From positions 1 to 64,000 of the forward strand of contig VBCA01000014.1 of the NCBI GenBank assembly GCA_005881575.1: a stretch of DNA of 64,000 bases, read 5' to 3'. The translations under genes were made by a program, and so were the position numbers. Source of the DNA: Betaproteobacteria bacterium (lineage in GTDB: Bacteria; Pseudomonadota; Gammaproteobacteria; Burkholderiales; SG8-39). This document shows, piece after piece, positions 8,315-15,575 of this stretch. A model generated the notes under the pieces. The model was given only the letters and a program-made list of their open reading frames with translations. It did no database searches and was not told where the DNA came from. The stretch's first letter is position 1. Each line of letters opens with the position of its first letter.

Positions 8315-9661
8315 TTGACGGCACCTGTTCAAGAGGCCGCGCCCCAGGACACCGGCGATTTTGCCGGCGACTGCACGCGCTACGCGCGGTTCTGGGAGGC
8401 GAGCGCGGTGCTGCTCGCGCGCCTGCCCGCCAAGCCCGCGCGCAACGCAGAGCAGGCGCTGGCGGCCGAGCAGATCAAGCAGGCCGCGCGCGACGCGCGC
8501 GGCCGCTTCCTCTCCGCCCACGTCGAAGCCGTCTACGACCGGCTCACGCGGAATCGCTCTCGCTTCGTCCGGGTGGAGCAGCTCGTCTACGACGCCGCAT
8601 CGCTCGTACCGGGGCTCGTTCCGACGCGAGCGCAGGTCGCAGCCGAGTCCGAGCTCCTGCAGCGCGACAAGGAAGGGCACGAAATCGACCAGGGGATCTT
8701 CGTCTCCGCGGTTCTTGCGAATCCACGCGCAGGACGCCACCTGTGTCACGCGATGCTGCTGCCTCACCCCAAGACCGCCGAACACCTCTCGGGCATGGGA
8801 AGGAGCGGGCGCGTGGATCTGGGCGCGGCCGAAGTGTTTGGCGGAGGGAAGGCCTCGTACGTGATCCAGAAAAACCCGCGCCACCTCAATGCCGAGGACG
8901 CAAGCACGCTCGATGCGGCCGAGATCGCGGTCGACCTGGCGATTCTCGATCCGCTCAGCCAGCTCTGCGTGCTGCGCGGCGATATCGTGGAGAGCGGAAA
9001 GTACCGGGGACGCCGCGTGCTCGGCAGCGGCATCAACCTCACGCACCTCTACCGCGGCAAGGTGCCGTTCATCTGGTACCTGCAGCGCGACCTGGGAATC
9101 GTGAACAAGATCTATCGCGGTTTGGCGCGGCCGGACGCCGCGCCGGACGACGTTACCGGGAACACGCGGGAGAAGCCCTGGGTCGCGGTGGTGGAGGGGT
9201 TCGCCATCGGCGGGCACTGCCAGTACCTGCTCGTCATGGATTATGTGCTCGCGGCGCAGGACGCGTTCATGAGCCTGCCCGCGCGCAAGGAGGGCATCAT
9301 TCCGGGCGCGGCCAACCTTCGCCTGCCGCGCTTCGTTGGAGACCGCATCGCGCGCCAGGCGATCATGGCCGAGCGCCGTTTCGAATGCGATAGCGCGGAA
9401 GGACGGCTGATCTGCGACGAAGTGGTCCCGCAGTCCGACATGGACGGCGCGATGGATCGGGTCGTGGAAAAACTCACCGGTTCCGGCGTGGTCAGCGCCA
9501 GCGCGAACCGGCGCGCGCTGCGCATCGCCCAGGAGCCCTTCGACCTGTTCCGGAACTATTTCGCCCTGTACGCGCTCGAGCAAGCCTACTGCCACTTCAG
9601 CCCGGCGCTGATCGAAAACCTCGAACGGAACTGGAATGCGAAGGGCCGCAAGCTGGATTAA
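8315..9661 (+). CDS. DpgC-like crotonase-fold CoA-thioester dioxygenase
   Basis: 448 residues from TTG 8315, with an AAGGAG site six bases upstream. The C-terminal half is an enoyl-CoA hydratase (crotonase) fold with the oxyanion-hole run VEGFAIGGHCQYLLVMDYV and the EGIIPGAANLRLPRFVG segment. The helical N-terminal extension of about 200 residues (HPKTAEHLSGMGRSG, then PRHLNAEDAS) matches the DpgC family in layout and length. DpgC turns (3,5-dihydroxyphenyl)acetyl-CoA into the arylglyoxylate using O2 without metal or cofactor. The preceding PaaK-like ligase would supply an arylacetyl-CoA. An ordinary hydratase is less likely given the long N-terminus. The substrate is inferred only. Confidence 0.78.
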   Translation: MTAPVQEAAPQDTGDFAGDCTRYARFWEASAVLLARLPAKPARNAEQALAAEQIKQAARDARGRFLSAHVEAVYDRLTRNRSRFVRVEQLVYDAASLVPGLVPTRAQVAAESELLQRDKEGHEIDQGIFVSAVLANPRAGRHLCHAMLLPHPKTAEHLSGMGRSGRVDLGAAEVFGGGKASYVIQKNPRHLNAEDASTLDAAEIAVDLAILDPLSQLCVLRGDIVESGKYRGRRVLGSGINLTHLYRGKVPFIWYLQRDLGIVNKIYRGLARPDAAPDDVTGNTREKPWVAVVEGFAIGGHCQYLLVMDYVLAAQDAFMSLPARKEGIIPGAANLRLPRFVGDRIARQAIMAERRFECDSAEGRLICDEVVPQSDMDGAMDRVVEKLTGSGVVSASANRRALRIAQEPFDLFRNYFALYALEQAYCHFSPALIENLERNWNAKGRKLD

Positions 9662-9665
9662 AGCG

Positions 9666-9926
9666 TCAGTTATCCCCGGACTCGCTGTCCGACCAGCGCC
9701 TGCGAGGTCCCGAATAGGGATAGTCTGCCGGGTCGTCCGCGCCCGCCTCGTCCTCCAGCTCGTCGAACTTATCCAGTTGCCGGAGCAGCGATTGCAGGCG
9801 CAGCTCGGCGGCGGAATCCCTGTCTGCCTGACTGGAGAGGCGCTTGGCGACGCTAGCCGCGCGTTCGTAGTCGCGCTTCGTTCTGACCGGCCGCGCGTAC
9901 CCGTTGGCCCTTCTTCGCTTAGTCAT
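9666..9926 (-). CDS. Small charged protein, unknown function
   Basis: 86 residues, very rich in Arg, Asp and Glu: a basic start (MTKRRRANGYARPVRTKRDY), a helical middle and an acidic end. An AGGAAAGGGG ribosome site lies before ATG 9926. It is convergent with the DpgC-like gene, which ends four bases away, and lies downstream of the HupE-like gene on the same strand. No known domain recognised. The good ribosome site and the lack of any better frame support a real gene. Confidence 0.55.
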   Translation of the reverse strand: MTKRRRANGYARPVRTKRDYERAASVAKRLSSQADRDSAAELRLQSLLRQLDKFDELEDEAGADDPADYPYSGPRRRWSDSESGDN

Positions 9927-9977
9927 GACACCCCTTTCCTGCCGGCCCCGACGGGCCCCTTCTCGTAAGTGTAGCCT

Positions 9978-11330
9978 TTACTTGGGGACCGGGGTCGATT
10001 GATGCTGCCGCCGTCGCGCCCGCTCGCGCAACGCGCCGCGCGCGAACCAGGCGAGGCCCGCGAGGATGAGCACCCCCATGAGCCAACGGATGGCGACCGC
10101 CAGTTGCGAGGCGTCGAGCGCCGGCCACGGGAACTTGCTCAAGCGTTCCGCGCGCTCGGTCATCCAGTGCCAGGCCGTATGGCCCACGAGCACCGACAGA
10201 ACGATGGTTCCCAGGCGCTCCGCGACCAGGTAGCGGAACAGGATTCCCAGCGCGGGGACGAGGAGCACGAGCACGAGCAGCTGACCGAGCTCGACGCCGA
10301 GATTGAACGACAGGAGCGAGGTCAACAGATGGGACCCGGCGAATTGCAGATTTTCGCGGAGCGCGAACGAGAAAGCGAACCCGTGGACCAGGCCGAACCC
10401 GAAGGTGATCATCCAGCGGCGCCCCACGTTGCTGCCGAGGACGTTCTCGATCGCCATGTACAGAATGGAAATCGCGATCAGCGTTTCGATGAGCGGCGGA
10501 AACCACAGGGCGTCGGGCCCGAGGTTGTAGGCGGACGCGATGAGGGTGATCGAGTGCGCCACCGTGAACGAGGTGACCAGCAGGACGAGCTGCCCGAACT
10601 TGCGGAACGGGATCACCAGGCAAAGCAGGAACAGCAGATGGTCGGTCCCCTCCAGGATGTGGAAGAATCCGGATTCGACGAAGCGCCAGGCGGCCTGGTG
10701 CCAGCGCGGAGCGAGCCTGACCAGGCCCGGATCCCCGTGCAGGCCGAAGGCGCGCACGCCGCCGGCTGCGGGCAGGAAGCGCAGCGCGACGGTGGTTCGC
10801 AGGCCCAGCCGCTCGAGACGGGGCCGGAGCGAGAAGTCGGAGCGGTCCGAGCCGATCGGATATTCGAACAGGACGTCGAGCAGTCCCTGTTCCCAGTAGA
10901 GCTCCATGTTGCTCGGCAGCCGCGGGCCGGCGAGGTGCGCGAGCGCCTGCTCGTAGGACGCGAAGGACTTGTCGGACTCGAGCGACACGCGGACATCGAC
11001 GATCCCCGGCGAGGCGAGGCGAACTTCGTTTTCGTACAGCTCGACGCTGTCGGCGATCCACAGCGTTGCCGCGTTCCGCAGCGCCGCGTCGGCGAGCGCA
11101 AGGTCGAGCTGGCCCGCGCCGCGCCTCGGATAGTCCACGTCGCGCATGGCTTTCAGCGGCACGCGCACGAGAAGGTGCAGCCGCTCGCCCTCCGGCTTGA
11201 CGAACGCATGCACCGTCACGTCGTTCGGGATGTCGTGAGCGACCGCGGGCGACGGCATCGCCCAGATGAGCGCGGCCGCCCACGAGACGATCATCCGGGT
11301 GTTGACAACGGTTTTCCCAGCGTCGAGCAT
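9978..11330 (-). CDS. HupE/UreJ-type membrane protein
   Basis: 450 residues with a signal peptide (cut after AVAHD or just before), a long periplasmic N-terminal domain of about 200 residues, and six or so membrane helices. The membrane part has histidine and aspartate positions typical of HupE/UreJ proteins: GFFHILEGTDHLLFLL, SFTVAHSITL and FGFGLVHGFAFSF. Some relatives are linked to nickel or cobalt uptake for hydrogenase or urease, but no metalloenzyme genes are present here. Start ATG 11330 keeps two basic residues before the hydrophobic core; an inner ATG at 11294 is an alternative. Function beyond membrane transport is unknown. Confidence 0.75.
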   Translation of the reverse strand: MLDAGKTVVNTRMIVSWAAALIWAMPSPAVAHDIPNDVTVHAFVKPEGERLHLLVRVPLKAMRDVDYPRRGAGQLDLALADAALRNAATLWIADSVELYENEVRLASPGIVDVRVSLESDKSFASYEQALAHLAGPRLPSNMELYWEQGLLDVLFEYPIGSDRSDFSLRPRLERLGLRTTVALRFLPAAGGVRAFGLHGDPGLVRLAPRWHQAAWRFVESGFFHILEGTDHLLFLLCLVIPFRKFGQLVLLVTSFTVAHSITLIASAYNLGPDALWFPPLIETLIAISILYMAIENVLGSNVGRRWMITFGFGLVHGFAFSFALRENLQFAGSHLLTSLLSFNLGVELGQLLVLVLLVPALGILFRYLVAERLGTIVLSVLVGHTAWHWMTERAERLSKFPWPALDASQLAVAIRWLMGVLILAGLAWFARGALRERARRRQHQSTPVPK

Positions 11331-11366
11331 AGCGGCAGCTCGAGCTTACAAGGAAAAGGGGAGCCA

Positions 11367-12563
11367 ATGACAAGGAATGAGATCAAGCGCAATCTTCACA
11401 TCGCTGCGGCCTTCGTTTCAGTCCTCGCCGCACTCGCAGCCTGCCAGGCCTTGCTCGAAAACAGGGCCGCCACCTCGGGACCCACGGTCCAGGCGCCGAT
11501 TTTCGAAGTCGATCCGCTGTGGCCGAAGCCCCTGCCGAATCATTGGCTGCTCGGCATGACCATAGGCGTGTGGGCGGACGACCAGGACCACATCTGGATC
11601 ATTCATCGCGGCGCGGCGACCCTTTCCAATATGGAGAAGGGCGCGGAGCTGAACCCGCCCACCGGCGAGTGCTGCCGTTCGGCGCCGCCGGTGCTCGAGT
11701 TCGACCAGGAGGGCAATCTGCTGCGGCACTGGGGCGGACCCGGCCCGGGTTACGAGTGGCCGGAGTCGAACCACGGGATTTTCGTCGACTACAAGGGCAA
11801 CGTCTGGATCGGCGGCAACGGGGCAAAAGACGCCCACATCCTGAAATTCACCAAGGACGGAAAATTCCTGCTGCAGGTCGGCCGTTTCGGCGGGAACAAA
11901 GGCAGCAACGATCCTGATAATTTCGGCAGGGTGGCGAAGATCTGGGTCGATCCGAAAGCGAACGAAGCCTACATCGCCGACGGCTACGGCAACAAGCGCG
12001 TGGCCGTGCTCGACGCCGATACCGGCAAGATGAAGCGCTATTGGGGCGCATACGGCAATAGGCCGGACGACACCGATCTCGGCCGCTACGATCCGGACGC
12101 GCCGCCGGCCAAGCAGTTCCGCAACCCGGTGCACTGCGCCGATCTCGCCAACGATGGCCTGCTGTACGTCTGCGACCGCATGAACGACCGGCTGCAGGTG
12201 TTCCGTCCGGACGGCAAGTTCGTCAAGGAAGCCTTCTTCGCGAAGCGCAGCCTCGGCGAGGGTTCGGTGTGGGACGTCGCGTTCTCGAAGGACTCGCAGC
12301 AGACCTATATCTTTCTCACCGACGGCCGCAATGCAAAGGTCCGCGTCGTGCTGCGCGAGACGCTGGAAGAGCTCACCAACTTCGGCGACGGCGGGCGCCA
12401 GCCCGGCCAGTTCTACGGCGTGCACAGCATCGCGACCGATTCGAAGGGCAACCTCTACACGACCGAGACTTACGAAGGCAAGCGCGTCCAGAAATTCGTC
12501 TACAAAGGAATAAGCGCGGTTCCCCGTGGGAGCCAAGGCGTGCTGTGGCCGCGCTCTGGGTAA
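11367..12563 (+). CDS. NHL-repeat beta-propeller lipoprotein
   Basis: 398 residues from ATG 11367, behind a GGGGAG site. The frame is open far upstream, but that part is the antisense shadow of the HupE-like gene. The signal peptide ends in a lipobox (LAAC, Cys26), so the protein should be a lipoprotein at the cell envelope. Repeated blocks such as GIFVDYKGNVWIGGNG, HILKFTKDGKFLLQVG and ADLANDGLLYVCDRMNDRLQVF are NHL blades. The family includes peptidyl-alpha-hydroxyglycine lyase-like proteins, but catalysis cannot be claimed. It is divergent from the HupE-like gene and followed 8 bases later by a TctC receptor. Confidence 0.8.
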   Translation: MTRNEIKRNLHIAAAFVSVLAALAACQALLENRAATSGPTVQAPIFEVDPLWPKPLPNHWLLGMTIGVWADDQDHIWIIHRGAATLSNMEKGAELNPPTGECCRSAPPVLEFDQEGNLLRHWGGPGPGYEWPESNHGIFVDYKGNVWIGGNGAKDAHILKFTKDGKFLLQVGRFGGNKGSNDPDNFGRVAKIWVDPKANEAYIADGYGNKRVAVLDADTGKMKRYWGAYGNRPDDTDLGRYDPDAPPAKQFRNPVHCADLANDGLLYVCDRMNDRLQVFRPDGKFVKEAFFAKRSLGEGSVWDVAFSKDSQQTYIFLTDGRNAKVRVVLRETLEELTNFGDGGRQPGQFYGVHSIATDSKGNLYTTETYEGKRVQKFVYKGISAVPRGSQGVLWPRSG

Positions 12564-12570
12564 CACACTG

Positions 12571-13509
12571 ATGCGGCGCGCCTGGGACGCGTTCGCGGGT
12601 CTCGCGTTACTTTTTTCCGCGGCCGGGGCGCTTTCCCAGGGCTTTCCCTCGAAGCCGGTGCGCATCGTCGTGCCCTTTCCTCCGGGCGGGGGCGCCGATA
12701 CGCTGGCGCGCATCATGGAGCCCAAGCTCGCCGGAATCTGGGCGCAGGCCATCGTGGTCGAGAACCGGCCCGGGGCGAGCGGCCATATCGGCGCGGATTT
12801 CGTCGCCAGATCCGCGCCCGACGGCCATACGCTCCTCATGAGCTCGACCGCATCGCTGACCGAGAAGAACGTCGACCAGTTCTCTCCGGTTTCGCTGGTT
12901 TCGGCGTCGCCCTATGTCGTCACCGCCAACCCCAAGGTGGCGGCCGCCGACATCCGCGGGCTGATCGCGCTCGCGAAGGCGAGACCGGGGAAGCTCAGCT
13001 TCGGCTCCTCGGGCACGGCCGCGGCCTCGCACCTTTCGGCCGAGCTGTTCAAGTCCATGGCGGGCGTTGACCTGCTGCATGTGCCTTACAAGGGCACCGG
13101 CCAGGCGCTCACCGACCTCCTCGGCGGGCACGTGGACCTGATGTTCGCGCCCGCGCAGACGGTGATGCCTCACGTGCAGTCGGGCAAGCTGAAGGCGCTC
13201 GGCGTCACCGGGGCGAGGCGCTCACAGACCTTGCCCGATCTTGCGACCGTGGCCGAATCGGGGCTGCCGGGCTACGAAGCCGTGGGCTGGTTCGGCCTGC
13301 TCGCGCCGGCGGCGACGCCGAAGGGGACGGTGGCGAAGCTCTCCGCCGATGCGAATCGCGTGCTCGCGATGAGCGAGGTGCGCGAGAAAATGCTGGGCCT
13401 CGGCGCCGAGCCCGCGGGCAACACCCCCGAGCAGTTCGCGCGCTTCATACGCAGCGACCAGGCGAAGTGGTCCAGGCTGATGAAAGAGGCGGGGATTACG
13501 CCGGACTAA
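12571..13509 (+). CDS. Tripartite tricarboxylate transporter receptor (Bug/TctC family)
   Basis: 312 residues from ATG 12571, with a signal peptide cut near GALSQ. Family motifs are present throughout: SKPVRIVVPFPPGGGADTLA, VVENRPGASGHIGADFVA, then LLHVPYKGTGQALTDLLGG and the late WFGLLAPAATP. These periplasmic receptors bind carboxylates and sometimes feed TctA/TctB permeases, but none is encoded nearby, as is usual for Bug proteins of Burkholderiales. It follows the NHL lipoprotein by 8 bases and its end overlaps a convergent gene by 14 bases. Confidence 0.9.
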   Translation: MRRAWDAFAGLALLFSAAGALSQGFPSKPVRIVVPFPPGGGADTLARIMEPKLAGIWAQAIVVENRPGASGHIGADFVARSAPDGHTLLMSSTASLTEKNVDQFSPVSLVSASPYVVTANPKVAAADIRGLIALAKARPGKLSFGSSGTAAASHLSAELFKSMAGVDLLHVPYKGTGQALTDLLGGHVDLMFAPAQTVMPHVQSGKLKALGVTGARRSQTLPDLATVAESGLPGYEAVGWFGLLAPAATPKGTVAKLSADANRVLAMSEVREKMLGLGAEPAGNTPEQFARFIRSDQAKWSRLMKEAGITPD

Positions 13510-13975
13510 AGTCGGTCAAGCCGCCCGTCGGGGGCTTGCGGCGCTGGCTCTGGCGCCGCTCCGGGGCCGCTCGCATGGACTGTTCCGATGGATGACGGCG
13601 ATCACCCCGCTCGCGCCGGTCTCTCACCCATTCGATGGCTTGCGACTCGTTATGGAAGTTGCGAAGAGTGATTCCCTGCTGGCGCGCGAGCAACACGACG
13701 TAATCGTGAGACATGCCCAGCTCAACGGTATCGCCGAGGAGCGCGATTTTGTGCGCCGGATCCGCTGCGAGCTTCTTGAAGGTCTCGAGAACCCCGAATC
13801 TTTCGACGGTGAAGAGGGTCTTCGACGAGCGCACGTGCACGAGGACGCGCGAGCAGCGGTGCTTCTCGCTTTCGAAGACGACTGCACGAAAAAACCTTCT
13901 CGTTTCCTCGGCGGTTTCCCGTTCGAACAATTCCGCCCTCAGAAAACCGCGTTCCATCGCGATCTTGTATTGCAT
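13496..13975 (-). CDS. STAS/SpoIIAA-like domain protein
   Basis: About 159 residues from ATG 13975 (MQYKIAMERGFLRAELF); an upstream ATG at 14017 would add 14 residues. The body alternates strands and helices as in STAS or SpoIIAA-like regulators: VLVHVRSSKTLFTVERFG, then KIALLGDTVELGMSH and a last helix ESQAIEWVRDR. A disordered Arg/Pro-rich tail of about 40 residues follows. Such domains often act as switches or lipid/nucleotide-binding modules, but no kinase partner is visible. It is convergent with, and overlaps, the TctC gene. Fold assignment is moderate, function unknown. Confidence 0.6.
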   Translation of the reverse strand: MQYKIAMERGFLRAELFERETAEETRRFFRAVVFESEKHRCSRVLVHVRSSKTLFTVERFGVLETFKKLAADPAHKIALLGDTVELGMSHDYVVLLARQQGITLRNFHNESQAIEWVRDRRERGDRRHPSEQSMRAAPERRQSQRRKPPTGGLTDFSPA

Positions 13976-14117
13976 AGTCTCTGGGGCGCCCCTCGCGGCC
14001 CCCTCTTCTCCATCCATCCCCCCTTGGGCCGTTGGGGTTCGGCCCGGCACCGCAAACGGCAGCGCATGACAGTAGTATTATTCGCTGACGCTGTCCACGC
14101 CCGCCCGAAAGCGGACC

Positions 14118-14147
14118 CTTGGTCGGGAATCCCCGACCAAGTATAAG
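14118..14147 (+). promoter_or_regulatory. Promoter with embedded palindrome upstream of the PrpD operon
   Basis: A perfect inverted repeat of 10-base arms (CTTGGTCGGG at 14118-14127, CCCGACCAAG at 14132-14141) with a four-base loop fills the region between TTGGTC (14119-14124) and TATAAG (14142-14147). The two boxes are 17 bases apart, as in a sigma-70 promoter. A repressor binding the palindrome would block polymerase directly. The first downstream gene begins at 14253. The promoter reading is inference; the symmetry is seen directly. Confidence 0.55.
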
Positions 14148-14252
14148 AACTGCACTTGGATTTTAATTTAACGACCCACGTTGCAAAACGCGCGGGAACC
14201 CTGGTCTGATCGGCCCATTTTCGCGCCCGCAGCGCGCGCGGGAAGGACTAAA

Positions 14253-15575
14253 GTGCACGTCGTCGAGCGTTTCGCCGGGTTCGCCGAGGGCTACCGCAGG
14301 CAGCCGTTGGCGCCGCAGGTGTTGCACCCGGCGAAGCGCGCCGTGATCGACTGGCATGCGGCGCTCTTTCCGGGGTCGGTGGTACCGCCCGCGACCCTCC
14401 TCGAGCGCTCGCTCGCGGAAGAGATCGGCCGGGGCGCTTCGCGTCTCGCCGATGGCAGGCTCGCCGGGGTGCGTACTGCGGCGCTCATCAACGGCGCTGC
14501 GGCGCACGCCGTCGAGGTCGACGATATCTATCGCGACGGCATCTACCATCCCGGCGCGCCGACCATCGCCGCGGCGCTCGCGGTGGCGCAGTCGCGAGGC
14601 GCCACGGGCGAGGCCTTCCTGCGCGCGGTGATCGTCGGCTACGAGGTCTCGACGCGGATCGCCGCCGCCATGGGCCGCGTGCACTACAGGTACTGGCACA
14701 ACACCGGCACCATAGGCTGCTTCGGCGCGGCGAGCGCCGCCGCCGAGCTGCTCGGGCTCGAGCGCCGCCCCTTCGCGCACGCACTCGCCACGGTCGCCAC
14801 CTTTTCCGCGGGCCTGCAGCAGGCATTCCGCTCGGACTCCATGTCCAAGCCGATGCACGCCGGGCGCGCCGCAGAAGCGGGCGTCACCGCGGCGCTCGCC
14901 GCGGCCGCCGGCGTCACCGGCGCGCTCGACATCATGGAGGGCGAAGGCGGGTATGGCCGGGCGATGGGTGAGGGGCCGGATTGGGAGCGCGCGCTCGCCA
15001 CGCTGGGCGAGGATTTCCACATCTGCCGGATGACGTTCAAGAACCACGCTTGCTGCGGCCACGCCTTCGCGGCCATCGACGGTGCGCTCGCGCTGAAGGA
15101 GAGAATGGGCGTGGCCGCGGAGGAGATCGCGCGCGTGCGCATCGGAGGCTACCGTGCGACGCTTGAGGTCGCGGGGATCGCAGACCCGACGACCGCGGCG
15201 GAGGCGCGCTTCAGCACGCCCTATCTCGTCGCGACGGCGCTCACGCACGGCAGCGTGCGGCTCGCCGCTTTCGAGCCGGCGCGGCTCCAGGACCCGGCGA
15301 CGCGCTCGCTGATGCGGCGCGTCGAGGTGGTTCTCGACCCCGCGCTCGATGCCGCGTTTCCGGCGCAGCGCGCGGCGCGCGTCGCGATCGAGTCGCGCGA
15401 CGGCCGGCGCGGCGAGCATCTCCAGCCGACGCGCAAGGGCGACCCGGACATGCCGCTCTCCGACGCCGAGCTCGAGCACAAGTACCTCGAGCTCGCATCG
15501 CCCGTTCTCGGGGAAGAGCCGGCTCGCACGCTCCTCGCCAGACTGTGGAAGCTGGAACGCGAATCGCGCCTGTGA
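14253..15575 (+). CDS. MmgE/PrpD family protein
   Basis: 440 residues from GTG 14253, behind GGAAGGA. The frame runs back to an ATG at 14181, but the residues added do not fit the family. MmgE/PrpD proteins are dehydratases or isomerases of small acids, such as 2-methylcitrate dehydratase or cis-aconitate decarboxylase. Marks seen: ALINGAAAHAVEVDDIY, GYEVSTRIAAAMG, the HNTGTIGCFGAASAAAELLG run and FKNHACCGHAFAAIDGAL. The stop overlaps the next gene's start (GTGA), coupling it to an acyl-CoA synthetase. The other methylcitrate genes (prpB, prpC) are absent, so true methylcitrate use is unlikely. Confidence 0.88.
   Translation: MHVVERFAGFAEGYRRQPLAPQVLHPAKRAVIDWHAALFPGSVVPPATLLERSLAEEIGRGASRLADGRLAGVRTAALINGAAAHAVEVDDIYRDGIYHPGAPTIAAALAVAQSRGATGEAFLRAVIVGYEVSTRIAAAMGRVHYRYWHNTGTIGCFGAASAAAELLGLERRPFAHALATVATFSAGLQQAFRSDSMSKPMHAGRAAEAGVTAALAAAAGVTGALDIMEGEGGYGRAMGEGPDWERALATLGEDFHICRMTFKNHACCGHAFAAIDGALALKERMGVAAEEIARVRIGGYRATLEVAGIADPTTAAEARFSTPYLVATALTHGSVRLAAFEPARLQDPATRSLMRRVEVVLDPALDAAFPAQRAARVAIESRDGRRGEHLQPTRKGDPDMPLSDAELEHKYLELASPVLGEEPARTLLARLWKLERESRL

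Noticed and set aside
9999-11366. Very long open frame upstream of, and in phase with, the NHL lipoprotein
   Set aside because: It is antisense to the HupE-like gene, is rich in Arg/Glu/Gln without domain content, and the lipoprotein signal peptide fixes the true start at 11367.
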